Shown: in pieces, positions 1 through 8,234 of the stretch
Layout: each line of letters starts with the position of its first letter
How positions within the stretch are numbered: position 1 is the first letter of the stretch
NCBI GenBank assembly: GCA_937982505.1
Contig: CALJLV010000085.1
Span: 20,952-84,951 of the forward strand
DNA: 64,000 bases
Source of the DNA: an uncultured Desulfobacteraceae bacterium
GTDB lineage: Bacteria; Desulfobacterota; Desulfobacteria; Desulfobacterales; UBA2174
Direction of reading: 5' to 3'
The notes under the pieces: model-generated
Databases searched by the model: none
Told to the model about the DNA's origin: nothing
Seen by the model: the letters and a program-made list of their open reading frames with translations, nothing else
Translations under genes and position numbers: made by a program

Positions 1-1014
1 CGCCATCGCCGGCGGGTTTCTCCGACCGTTGCGCCGCGGCCGCGCGCCGGCACGCCAAGCGGTGCGCTGATCTACCGCATGCCGTGCCTTCACGATCTGT
101 GGCTCATTCCCTGCTACCGCGCCCTGTGCCGGCTGCGGCCGGATCTGATCATTTCAACCCACAATCCCTACATCAATCACGTGGCCGCCTGGATTTATCG
201 CCGGCATCATCCGGGCACCAGAATCTGGCTGGATTATCGCGATTTGTGGACCGGCAACCACACCACCCGGGGACTTCCCCTGGTTCGGGCCCTGGAAACC
301 TGGATGGAACGCCGGATCCTGCGCTCCGCCGCCATGGTGACCACTGTAAGCCGTCACCTCTGCCAGTCCCTGGCCCGCGAGGGGGCCCCCAGGGTGCACC
401 TGGTCTACAATTCACCCCTTGTGGCACCGCCGATGGCCGGGCGCGGGCGGTCCGGCCCGCCTTCCAGACCGCTGGTGATCTGTTACACGGGCACCATTCA
501 CCCCGGATGGCGCAACCCGGCGCCGCTGTTCGAACTGCTGCGCGATCTTCGCCGCCGCAAGGCCATCGGGGCGCGTGATGTCCGCCTCACCGTGGCCTCC
601 CGCCACCCCGGGAATCTGCTGTCCCTTGCCGAGGCCTATGAGGTGCGCGACTGGATCGATTACCGGGGCCCGGTGAGCCGTGAGGCGGCCATCGCCATGC
701 AACACGGGGCCCACGTGCTTTTGCTGCTCGAGTCCGGTGCGCCCGAAGCCCGGGGCGTGCTCACCGGCAAGGTGTTCGAGTACCTGGCCACCGACAAGCC
801 GATCCTGCTGGTGGGGCCGCGGGCCGATGCGGAACTTTACCAGCTCTTGCAACGCCACGAGCGCCTGCTGGACCTGGATCGGCTGGCGCGGATCCTTGCG
901 GATCCGACGCTGGAGCTGCCCAAACAGCGGCCGGTGGATTATGCGGCCGCTTCGCGGGAAAGCCTGCGGCGAATCTTGAAGGACCCCGCGCTTGCGGGCC
1001 TGGAGGACTGCTGA
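1..1014 (+). CDS. GT4-family glycosyltransferase, 5' end outside window
   Basis: The frame is open from base 1 through the first internal ATG (79), so the N-terminus lies outside the window. The visible part has the GT-B layout. An N-terminal half (LIISTHNPY, WLDYRDLWTG) resembles the acceptor domain of WbuB/WcaI-type enzymes. The C-terminal nucleotide-sugar half contains ICYTGTIHPGW and a late GKVFEYLATDKPIL segment, the usual E-x7-E region of family GT4. It probably transfers a sugar during surface polysaccharide or O-antigen assembly. Its TGA overlaps the ATG of the next gene by one base, so the two are translationally coupled. Donor and acceptor cannot be told from sequence. Confidence 0.85.
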   Translation, partial: RHRRRVSPTVAPRPRAGTPSGALIYRMPCLHDLWLIPCYRALCRLRPDLIISTHNPYINHVAAWIYRRHHPGTRIWLDYRDLWTGNHTTRGLPLVRALETWMERRILRSAAMVTTVSRHLCQSLAREGAPRVHLVYNSPLVAPPMAGRGRSGPPSRPLVICYTGTIHPGWRNPAPLFELLRDLRRRKAIGARDVRLTVASRHPGNLLSLAEAYEVRDWIDYRGPVSREAAIAMQHGAHVLLLLESGAPEARGVLTGKVFEYLATDKPILLVGPRADAELYQLLQRHERLLDLDRLARILADPTLELPKQRPVDYAAASRESLRRILKDPALAGLEDC

Positions 1015-2951
1015 TGTGCGGCATCGTGGGCATCCTGGATCCTGGCGGCGGCGCGCAGCCGCATCTATCCATCTGCACCCGGATGGTTGATTCCCTGACC
1101 CATCGCGGACCGGACGACTGCGGTCTGTGGCACGACGAGGCCCGGGGGATGATCCTCGGTCATCGGCGCCTTTCCATTCTGGATCTTTCCGCCGCCGGCC
1201 GCCAACCCATGGTGTCGGCCTGCGGCAGGTTCGTCATCGTTCTCAACGGGGAAATCTACAACCATTTGGAATTGCGCAAGGCGACAGGTCGGGGATCGTG
1301 GCGGGGCCATTCGGACACGGAAAGCTTCCTGGCGGGCGTAGCGGCCTGGGGTCTGGCGGAGACCCTGGGCCGCAGTGTGGGGATGTTCGCCCTGGCCCTG
1401 TGGGATTGCCGGGCCGGAGCCCTTTACCTGGCACGGGACCGTATGGGGGAAAAACCCCTCTACTACGGCTGGCAGGGGGGGGTTTTCCTCTTCGGATCAG
1501 AGCTCAAGGCGCTGCGGTGCCATCCGCTCTTCGAGGGCCGCATTGATCGTCACGTGCTGGCCCTGTATCTGCGGCACAACTGCGTTCCGGCGCCCTACAC
1601 CATCTACCAGGGGATTCGAAAACTGCCACCCGGCACGTTTCTGCGGGTCCGTGACCGGGGGGCGGATCCGGGGCCTGAACCCTACTGGTCCCTCATCGAA
1701 ACCGCCCGGCAAGGCATCGCAACACCCTTCACGGGCTCGGAGGCCGAGGCCGAGGCCCTTCTGGACCGCTGCCTTCGCCGGGCCGTGGCCGGGCAGATGG
1801 TCTCCGACGTGCCCCTGGGGGCCTTCCTGTCCGGCGGGATCGATTCGTCGACCATCGTGGCCCTCATGCAGGCCCAGTCGTCGCGGCCGGTCAAGACTTT
1901 TTCCGTCAAACTGGTCGAGGCCGCCTATGACGAGTCGCATCAGGCCCGGGCCGTGGCCCGGCATCTGGGCACCGATCACACCGAACTGTGCGTCACCGCG
2001 CGGCAGGCTCTGGAAGTGGTTCCGAGCCTGCCGCAGATCTATGACGAGCCGTTCGCGGATTCATCTCAGATCCCCACCTTTCTGGTGGCCCGGCTGGCGC
2101 GCCAGGCGGTCACCGTCAGTCTCTCCGGAGACGGGGGGGACGAGCTTTTCGGCGGCTACAACCGCCACGCCTGGGCCGGGGCACTGTGGCGCCGGTTCCG
2201 GTGCATCCGGCCCTCCGGCCGCCGCTGGATGGCCCGCGCCCTTCTGCGCTGGCCGCCGTCGCGCTGGGACGCCCTCTTTGCGCTTTTGGGCGGAGTTCTG
2301 CCGCCCCGCTGGCGCCATCGCACGCCCGGTGACAAACTGCACAAACTGGCCCGGGTGCTGCCGGCGGCGACCCCCCGCGATGTCTATTTGTCCCTCGTCT
2401 CGCACTGGCAAGATCCGGCCTCGCTGGTGCCCGGCGCCCTGGAGCCGGCCACCCGGCTGGCCGGGCGGGATCGCCTGGACTTTTTGGGATCCTTTGAGAA
2501 CGCCATGATGTACCTCGATCAAAGCGGCTATCTGCCCGATGACATTTTGGTCAAGGTGGACCGGGCGGCCATGGCGGTTTCCCTGGAAACCCGAGTGCCT
2601 TTCCTGGATCATCGGGTGGTGGCGCTGGCCTGGTCTTTTCCCCTGGGGCTGAAGGTGCGCGACGGTGTGGGCAAGTGGATCCTGCGCCGCGTCCTGAATC
2701 GCTACGTGCCGCGACACCTCGTGGAGCGGCCCAAGATGGGGTTCGCGATCCCCATCGACGCCTGGTTGCGCGGGCCGCTCAGGGATTGGGCCGAAAGCCT
2801 TCTGGCGCAAGGCCGCCTGACCCGTGAAGGGTATTTCGACCCGGCTCCGGTCCGCCTGAAATGGGCCGAGCACCTGTCCGGCCGCCGCAACTGGGCCCAA
2901 GAGCTGTGGGACGTGCTGATGTTTCAGGCCTGGCGGGAGGGCAACCCATGA
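1014..2951 (+). CDS. asnB: asparagine synthase (glutamine-hydrolysing)-like amidotransferase
   Basis: A 645-residue protein starting MCGIVGI. Removal of Met1 leaves Cys2 as the class II glutamine amidotransferase nucleophile. The glutaminase domain (about 1-210) has the RGPDD and LNGEIYNH signatures. The synthetase domain carries the PP-loop LSGGIDSS (about residue 270) and SGDGGDELFGGY. The family makes asparagine from aspartate, glutamine and ATP. Paralogues inside polysaccharide clusters often amidate sugar acids instead. Placement between two glycosyltransferases, with overlapping start and stop codons on both sides, supports such a specialised role, but the substrate is inferred. It ends TGA at 2949-2951, overlapping the next ATG. 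Confidence 0.88.
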   Translation: MCGIVGILDPGGGAQPHLSICTRMVDSLTHRGPDDCGLWHDEARGMILGHRRLSILDLSAAGRQPMVSACGRFVIVLNGEIYNHLELRKATGRGSWRGHSDTESFLAGVAAWGLAETLGRSVGMFALALWDCRAGALYLARDRMGEKPLYYGWQGGVFLFGSELKALRCHPLFEGRIDRHVLALYLRHNCVPAPYTIYQGIRKLPPGTFLRVRDRGADPGPEPYWSLIETARQGIATPFTGSEAEAEALLDRCLRRAVAGQMVSDVPLGAFLSGGIDSSTIVALMQAQSSRPVKTFSVKLVEAAYDESHQARAVARHLGTDHTELCVTARQALEVVPSLPQIYDEPFADSSQIPTFLVARLARQAVTVSLSGDGGDELFGGYNRHAWAGALWRRFRCIRPSGRRWMARALLRWPPSRWDALFALLGGVLPPRWRHRTPGDKLHKLARVLPAATPRDVYLSLVSHWQDPASLVPGALEPATRLAGRDRLDFLGSFENAMMYLDQSGYLPDDILVKVDRAAMAVSLETRVPFLDHRVVALAWSFPLGLKVRDGVGKWILRRVLNRYVPRHLVERPKMGFAIPIDAWLRGPLRDWAESLLAQGRLTREGYFDPAPVRLKWAEHLSGRRNWAQELWDVLMFQAWREGNP

Positions 2952-4084
2952 GTGCCAGGCTGCTCTACTGCGTCACCGAAGACTGGTATTTCTGTTCCCA
3001 CCGCCTGGCCTTGGCCCAGGCGGCCCGGGCGGCCGGATTCGAGGTGGGCGTCGTCACCCGGGTGCGCCGTCACGGGGATCTGATCCGTTCCGCCGGGATC
3101 CGTCTGATCCCTTTTGAAATGTCGCGGCGGGCCCTCAATCCGCTGACCCAGGCCGGGGCGGTGGGCCGCCTGGCCGCCATCTACCGGCGCATGCGGCCCG
3201 ACATCGTTCACCATGTGGCCATGAAACCGGTCCTCTACGGCGCCCTGGCGGCCCGCCTGGCCGGCGTCCCCCATGTGGTCAGCGCCCTGGCCGGCATGGG
3301 CTGGCTCTTTACGGGATCGAGCCGAAAGGCGCTCCTGCTGCGGCCCGTGGTCAGCGCCGGGCTCGCGCGGCTCCTGGCCCGGGGGCGGATTATCGTTCAG
3401 AACCCCGAAGATGCCGCCCTGCTGCAGGGCTTGGGGGTCAGCCGCAGCCGCATGGCCCTCATCCGGGGAGCGGGCGTGGATACCGCGGTCTTCCGCCCCC
3501 ATCCCGAACCTCCGGGGACGCCCGTCGTTCTGCTGCATGCCCGCATGCTGCGCGACAAGGGGGTGGTCGAATTCGTCGAAGCCGCCCGGCTGCTCCAGGC
3601 CCGTGGGCTCGCGGCGCGCTTCGTCCTGGCCGGCAACCCGGATCCGGGCAATCCCGCGAGCATCGAACAGCGGACCCTGGAGGCCTGGCATCGCAGCGGG
3701 GTGGTACAGTGGTGGGGACACCGGGAGGACGTGGACCGCGTCCTGCGGCAGGTGCATCTGGTGTGCCTGCCCTCCTACCGAGAAGGCCTTCCCAAGTCCC
3801 TGTTGGAAGCCGCCGCCGCGGGCCGCCCCATCGTGACCACCGACGTTCCGGGGTGCCGCGAGGTGGTCCGCCACGGCGACAACGGGCTGCTGGTTCCGGC
3901 CGGGCAGGTGGCCCCACTGGCCGCCGCCATCCAGGCCCTGGTGGAAAACGCCGATCTGCGCCGGCGCATGGGACAACGCGGCAGAGAACGGGTGGAAATG
4001 GAATTTGCACTGGATCAGGTGGTTGCGGAGACGCTTCGGTTGTACCGCACAGAGCTGGGTTCACGGGCTCCGGCAAAGAGATAA
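2948..4084 (+). CDS. GT4-family glycosyltransferase (CapM/PglA-like)
   Basis: 378 residues when started at ATG 2948, which overlaps the asnB stop (ATGA). The frame stays open upstream, but that part is only an antisense-like extension within asnB. The N-terminus MSARLLYCVTEDWYFCSHR and the segment HHVAMKPVLYGALAAR match CapM/TuaC-like transferases that add the second or later sugar to a lipid-linked glycan. The donor-binding half has a clear GT4 signature: LPSYREGLPKSLLEAAAAG followed by PIVTTDVPGCREVV. It likely acts at the cytoplasmic face of the membrane, beside the WecA-type transferase encoded next. Sugar specificity is unknown. Confidence 0.88.
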   Translation: MSARLLYCVTEDWYFCSHRLALAQAARAAGFEVGVVTRVRRHGDLIRSAGIRLIPFEMSRRALNPLTQAGAVGRLAAIYRRMRPDIVHHVAMKPVLYGALAARLAGVPHVVSALAGMGWLFTGSSRKALLLRPVVSAGLARLLARGRIIVQNPEDAALLQGLGVSRSRMALIRGAGVDTAVFRPHPEPPGTPVVLLHARMLRDKGVVEFVEAARLLQARGLAARFVLAGNPDPGNPASIEQRTLEAWHRSGVVQWWGHREDVDRVLRQVHLVCLPSYREGLPKSLLEAAAAGRPIVTTDVPGCREVVRHGDNGLLVPAGQVAPLAAAIQALVENADLRRRMGQRGRERVEMEFALDQVVAETLRLYRTELGSRAPAKR

Positions 4085-4197
4085 AAAGATACCGATGTGT
4101 CTCTTCAATGATTGTTCAACCTCGGACAAGGCACCGACGGAATTTTCGGATGGCGGCTTTCCCGGCTGCGTTCTTGACAGCGGTACTATCTGATTAC

Positions 4198-5193
4198 ATG
4201 ATTGTATCCAATCGGTTGATATCGCCGTGGATCTTACTGTTGGCGAGCCTCGTTCTGGGGGTTGCCGGGGCCTGGGCGGTTTCCCGCTGGGGGAGGGTCT
4301 TGGGATGGATCGACCTGCCCACCGAGCGCAGTTCCCATCACCGGGCCACCCCCAAGGGAGGCGGCATCGGCATTGCGGCCGCCGTCTGCCTCAGCGCCGT
4401 TTGGGCCGGAATGCCTTTCCAGTTCTGGGCGCCGCTGGCGGGCGTCTCGCTGCTGGGCCTGACTGCCGACCGCTTCGAGGTGCCACCCGCACCCCGCCTT
4501 GCAATCGGGTTCGTTCTGGCTGGCATCCTCCTGCCGGTTCTGGAACTGCCCTGGCCTGGGAGCGCCTTTCTGGTTTTGGCCGTGCCCCTGGCCGTGTTCA
4601 TTGTGGGCACGGCCAATTTCTTCAACTTCATGGACGGGATCAACGGGATCGCCGGCCTGACCGGTGTGGTGGGCTTCGGGCTGCTGGCCCTGAGCATCGG
4701 TTCGCAAGGCGGTGATTCCCGTTATGTTTGCCTGGCACTCGGCACGGCCGCGGCCTGTTTGGGGTTTCTGCCCTTCAACCTGCCCGCGGCCCGGGTCTTC
4801 ATGGGCGACGCCGGCAGCCTGCTGCTTGGCTTTCTCTTCGCGGTCCTGGCCCTGGCCGGCGCCCGCAGCGTCCTGCAGTTCATCGTGCATGCGGCCTTTC
4901 TGCTCCCTTTTTACCTCGACGAACTTTTCACCATGGTCCTGCGCATCCGCGACGGCGAAGCCCTGACCCGACCCCACCGGCGCCACCTCTATCAACTGCT
5001 GGCCAACGAGATGGGCATGGCCCACTGGCGGATATCTCTGGGGTACGCGGCAGCCCAACTGATTGTCGGTCTCATCGCACTGCGGCTGATGGCCGCTGGA
5101 CCGGCGGCCGTGCTGGCATTTTTGGCCGCGGCGGGCATCGGGTTCGGGGGATGCGCGGCGCGGGTGCGGCGCAGGGTCGGTTCCCGTGGCTGA
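4198..5193 (+). CDS. WecA/WbpL-type undecaprenyl-phosphate sugar-1-phosphate transferase
   Basis: 331 residues from ATG 4198; the upstream open frame lacks family similarity. A polytopic membrane protein of the MraY/WecA superfamily that transfers a (usually N-acetylated) hexosamine-1-phosphate from a UDP-sugar to undecaprenyl phosphate, starting glycan synthesis. Family motifs are present: an early LPTERSSHHRATPKGGG (cytoplasmic loop 1), NFFNFMDGINGIAG (catalytic Asp pair), VFMGDAGSLLLG, and a late TRPHRRHLYQ with the conserved histidines. Length is typical of bacterial WbpL/WecA. It is followed by the PglF/WbpM-like dehydratase, which would supply the sugar nucleotide. This pairing recalls wbpL-wbpM at the end of pseudomonad O-antigen clusters. 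Confidence 0.9.
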   Translation: MIVSNRLISPWILLLASLVLGVAGAWAVSRWGRVLGWIDLPTERSSHHRATPKGGGIGIAAAVCLSAVWAGMPFQFWAPLAGVSLLGLTADRFEVPPAPRLAIGFVLAGILLPVLELPWPGSAFLVLAVPLAVFIVGTANFFNFMDGINGIAGLTGVVGFGLLALSIGSQGGDSRYVCLALGTAAACLGFLPFNLPAARVFMGDAGSLLLGFLFAVLALAGARSVLQFIVHAAFLLPFYLDELFTMVLRIRDGEALTRPHRRHLYQLLANEMGMAHWRISLGYAAAQLIVGLIALRLMAAGPAAVLAFLAAAGIGFGGCAARVRRRVGSRG

Positions 5194-5262
5194 GCAGTTA
5201 TCCTTGTCTACAGGGACGCTTTCTCATCAATTGTCACCATTAACAGGGATCACGATACCTCG

Positions 5263-7158
5263 ATGAACCGCAACCTCGTTCTCATCGCGGCCGGGGACCT
5301 GCTGCTGCTGGCCGCATCCCTTTACGGCGCCTACCTGGTGCGCTTCGATTTTTCCGTGCCGATGCCTTTCATGCACCTCTTCTGGCGCAGCCTGCCCCTG
5401 GCCCTGGGCATCAAGATCGTGGTGTTCTATTTTTTCGACCTCTACCGCGGGATGTGGCGCTACACCGGCGTGACCGACCTGGTCAACGTGATCAAGGCCG
5501 CGGCGGTGAGCTCGCTGCTCTTCATTGCGGCCGTATCCTTTCTCGAGCGGTTGGTGGGCTACTCGCGCTCGATCTTTCTCATCGACGCCTGCTTTACGGT
5601 CCTGCTGATCGGTGGGCTGCGACTGGCGATTCGGGTCTACTTCGAGGCCGGCGCCGACGGGAATTTCTGGGTTGCCCTGCGCCGCCTGCTGCCGGCCGTC
5701 TGGCGCGGCCCGCAGAGCGTTCAGCGGCGCTTGCTGATCGTCGGGGCGGGGGACTGCGCCGAAAAAATCTATCGCGAAATCCACGACAACCGTCAACTTT
5801 CCTACGAAGTGGTCGGATTTCTGGACGACAGCCCGGGCAAGATCGGCAAAAAGATCCACGGCGTTCGGGTGCTCGGCGCCGTCACCGAAATCGAACGGGT
5901 CGCCGCCCTGGCCAGGGCCGAAGAGATTCTCATCGCCATCCCCACGGCCACGGCCGGGCAGATGCGCCGCATCGTCGAGTGCTGCAAGGCCACCGGACTC
6001 AAATTCCGCACCGTCCCGGGGATGGGAGAGCTGATCGATGGACGGGTGACCTTTTCAGCCATCCGCGAAGTGTCCTACCGCGATCTGCTCGGCCGGGAGG
6101 TGGTCCACCTGGATACCGTGAAAATCGGGGCCTATCTTGCCGGCCGCAGCGTCCTGGTGACCGGCGCCGGGGGCTCCATCGGCTCCGAGTTGTGCCGCCA
6201 GATCTGCCGTTTCGCCCCACAGCGGCTGGTGCTTTTCGAAAGAGCGGAAAGCCCCCTCTACGAGATCGAGCTGGAACTGCGGGAAAATTTTCCCGCCGTG
6301 GAGATCGTTCCGATGCTGGCCGACATCCAGAACCGCGATGAGGTGGACCGCGCCTTTGCGCGCCACCAGCCTTCGGTGATATTTCACGCGGCGGCCTACA
6401 AGCATGTCCCCATGCTCGAACTGCAGCCCTGGAAGGCGATTCTGAACAATGTGGGTGGCACTCTTTGCCTGGTGGAGGCGGCCTGCGCCTTTCGCATCGA
6501 ACGGCTGGTCTTCGTCTCCACCGACAAGGCGGTGCGTTCCACCAACGTCATGGGCGCTTCCAAACGCCTGGCGGAAATGATCGTCCAGAATCGGGCCGCG
6601 CGGGCTGAGGGCCCCACGCGCTTCATGACGGTGCGCTTTGGCAACGTGGTCAACTCGGTGGGCAGCGTGGTGCCGCGCTTTCGGCGTCAGATCGAGCGGG
6701 GCGGACCGGTGACGGTGACCCATCCGGAGGTGACCCGCTATTTCATGACCATCCCCGAGGCCTGCCAACTCATCCTGCAGGCCGGCGCGTTGCCCAGCGG
6801 CCAGGGCGGTGAGATCTACATTCTCGACATGGGAACCCCGGTGCGCATCGACGATATGGCCCGGGACCTGATCCGCCTCTACGGTTTCACGCCGGACCGG
6901 GACATTCCCATTGCTTATATCGGGCTGCGGCCCGGCGAAAAACTCTTCGAGGAGCTGATCACCGAAGGGGAGGGGATCCTGCCCACCGCCCACGAGAAAA
7001 TTCTGGTGCTCAAACCCAGGGGGGTCGACTCGGGGCTGCTCCAACAGGCCGTCGTTGATCTGACCCGGCTGGCGCAACGCCAGGATGCCGAAGCCGTCAA
7101 GGAGCGGCTCGGCCAGATCGTCAGAGACTATCAGCCCTGGCACCCCCCGGCGTCATGA
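5263..7158 (+). CDS. PglF/WbpM/CapD-type UDP-sugar 4,6-dehydratase, membrane-anchored
   Basis: 631 residues. The N-terminus has about four membrane helices (residues 5-125), followed by a first Rossmann region (LIVGAGDCAEKIY, near 158-170) and the catalytic SDR domain with NAD-binding TGAGGSIGSE at 300-309. The expected family swap of the catalytic tyrosine for methionine is seen: STDKA (419-423), then M430-x3-K434. The C-terminus has GLRPGEKLFEEL. The family converts UDP-GlcNAc to the 4-keto-6-deoxy sugar that leads to diacetamido-trideoxyhexoses or FucNAc-type sugars. The neighbouring WecA-type transferase is the likely downstream user. An AT-neutral gap of about 110 bp separates it from the next, unrelated gene. 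Confidence 0.9.
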   Translation: MNRNLVLIAAGDLLLLAASLYGAYLVRFDFSVPMPFMHLFWRSLPLALGIKIVVFYFFDLYRGMWRYTGVTDLVNVIKAAAVSSLLFIAAVSFLERLVGYSRSIFLIDACFTVLLIGGLRLAIRVYFEAGADGNFWVALRRLLPAVWRGPQSVQRRLLIVGAGDCAEKIYREIHDNRQLSYEVVGFLDDSPGKIGKKIHGVRVLGAVTEIERVAALARAEEILIAIPTATAGQMRRIVECCKATGLKFRTVPGMGELIDGRVTFSAIREVSYRDLLGREVVHLDTVKIGAYLAGRSVLVTGAGGSIGSELCRQICRFAPQRLVLFERAESPLYEIELELRENFPAVEIVPMLADIQNRDEVDRAFARHQPSVIFHAAAYKHVPMLELQPWKAILNNVGGTLCLVEAACAFRIERLVFVSTDKAVRSTNVMGASKRLAEMIVQNRAARAEGPTRFMTVRFGNVVNSVGSVVPRFRRQIERGGPVTVTHPEVTRYFMTIPEACQLILQAGALPSGQGGEIYILDMGTPVRIDDMARDLIRLYGFTPDRDIPIAYIGLRPGEKLFEELITEGEGILPTAHEKILVLKPRGVDSGLLQQAVVDLTRLAQRQDAEAVKERLGQIVRDYQPWHPPAS

Positions 7159-7270
7159 TCCCGGGCACCGGTTCCGTGCGGCTTTGCGCGCTTGACCCCC
7201 CGGGCAGGGGATGTTATGGCGTACGGCCCGGAAGTCTCCGGCAAGGACCGACACCCCAGCGAGCGCTTTG

Positions 7271-8017
7271 ATGAACCACCATGACGGCGAAAATCTGCAA
7301 GCCTATCTCAAGGCCCTGATGGACATCAGCAGCGCGGTGGCCAGCGATCTGTACATCGAGGACATTCTCAAGCTGATCGTCATGGTCACCGCCCGGGTCA
7401 CCGGGGTGGAGATCTGCTCCCTGTGGCTGCGGGAAGACCATCCCCCCCCGCCCCGGCTGCGTCTCAAGGCTTCCCAGGCCATTGATCCGGCCTATTTCAA
7501 AGACCGCAGCCTCGCACTGGACGAAGGGGTGGTGGGATACGTGGCCAGCCACGGCCAGCCCCTGGTGGTGGACGAGGTGCTCAGCGAGCCGCGCTTCAAG
7601 GAAAAGGAAATGGCCCGGCGACTGGGCCTGGTGTCGATGCTGGGAGTGCCGCTGCAGGTCCGGGAAGGCCAGATTATCGGCGTGCTCAACTGCTTCACGG
7701 CCCAGGCGCATTCCTTCTCGGACACCGAGATCCATCTGATCCGCACCGTGGCCAATCAGGCCGCGGCCGCCATCCTCAACACCGAACTCAAGCTCAAGGC
7801 CCAGCTCATCAAGGAGGAGCTGGAAATCCGCAAACGGGTCGAGCGGGCCAAGGAAATCCTGATGCGGCGGCGTGCCATGTCCGGCCCGGAGGCTTTCCGC
7901 TGGATCCAGAAACGCAGCATGGACAGCCGAAAATCCATGCGGGAAGTGGCCGAAGCCATTCTGCTCAGCGAAGATCTCGGATACTATTCCAGCATTCCCC
8001 ACGCCCTGGAGCCTTAG
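7271..8017 (+). CDS. GAF-ANTAR RNA-binding antitermination regulator
   Basis: 248 residues from ATG 7271; the longer frame from 7211 adds a low-complexity leader. Residues about 10-175 form a GAF sensor domain (SSAVASDLYIEDILKLIV, then EGVVGYVASHGQPLVVDEV and LGVPLQVREGQIIGVLNCF). The last about 55 residues are an ANTAR domain: RVERAKEILMRRRAMSGPEA, then REVAEAILLSEDL. ANTAR proteins bind paired hairpins in mRNA leaders and stop formation of an intrinsic terminator, as known for NasR, AmiR and EutV. There is no histidine kinase nearby, so a small ligand bound by the GAF domain is the likely input. The next gene is gdhA, which makes nitrogen control plausible but unproven. Confidence 0.88.
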   Translation: MNHHDGENLQAYLKALMDISSAVASDLYIEDILKLIVMVTARVTGVEICSLWLREDHPPPPRLRLKASQAIDPAYFKDRSLALDEGVVGYVASHGQPLVVDEVLSEPRFKEKEMARRLGLVSMLGVPLQVREGQIIGVLNCFTAQAHSFSDTEIHLIRTVANQAAAAILNTELKLKAQLIKEELEIRKRVERAKEILMRRRAMSGPEAFRWIQKRSMDSRKSMREVAEAILLSEDLGYYSSIPHALEP

Positions 8018-8033
8018 CAGTCTGAGTGAATTT

Positions 8034-8053
8034 GCCGCTGCGGTTTCAGCGGC
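8034..8053 (+). other. RNA hairpin with 6-nt loop downstream of ANTAR gene
   Basis: A perfect 7-bp stem GCCGCTG/CAGCGGC closes a 6-nt loop, CGGTTT, 16 bp after the GAF-ANTAR stop codon. There is no T-tract, so it is not a standard terminator. The six-base loop recalls ANTAR target hairpins, but the A1 and G4 loop bases typical of those targets are absent. Confidence 0.4.
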
Positions 8054-8151
8054 GCTTGACATCCGATCTAAGTCCTGCTAAATCCCCTGCCTGTAAATTT
8101 AGTCGGATCGATACAATGACGTGCCGATCCGTTTTCCCGGTCGATCGTGAC

Positions 8152-8206
8152 AAAGGCGTCCGATTCTATGCCGTGCGGGCATGGATAGACGCCTTTTTAC
8201 TTTTTT
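8152..8206 (+). terminator. terminator-like hairpin in the gdhA leader (possible attenuator)
   Basis: AAAGGCGTC (8152-8160) pairs with GACGCCTTT (8188-8196), and the downstream arm runs into two T-tracts (8194-8198, 8201-8206). The 27-nt loop contains a smaller hairpin, ATGCC/GGCAT (8168-8172 and 8178-8182). The structure sits directly before the gdhA ribosome-binding site (AAAGGAGG, 8220-8227). It could end the ANTAR transcript, or act as a conditional terminator for gdhA. Confidence 0.6.
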
Positions 8207-8234
8207 CAACTGGACTCAAAAAAGGAGGTTGGGC

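Noticed and set aside
4174..4202. TTGACA at 4174 before the WecA-type gene as a promoter
   Set aside because: No -10 element at 16-18 bp; the gene is probably expressed from the upstream polysaccharide operon.
8034..8053. Calling the hairpin a definite ANTAR target
   Set aside because: The six-base loop is CGGTTT and lacks the A1 and G4 that mark known ANTAR hairpins. Kept only as a hairpin and a hypothesis.
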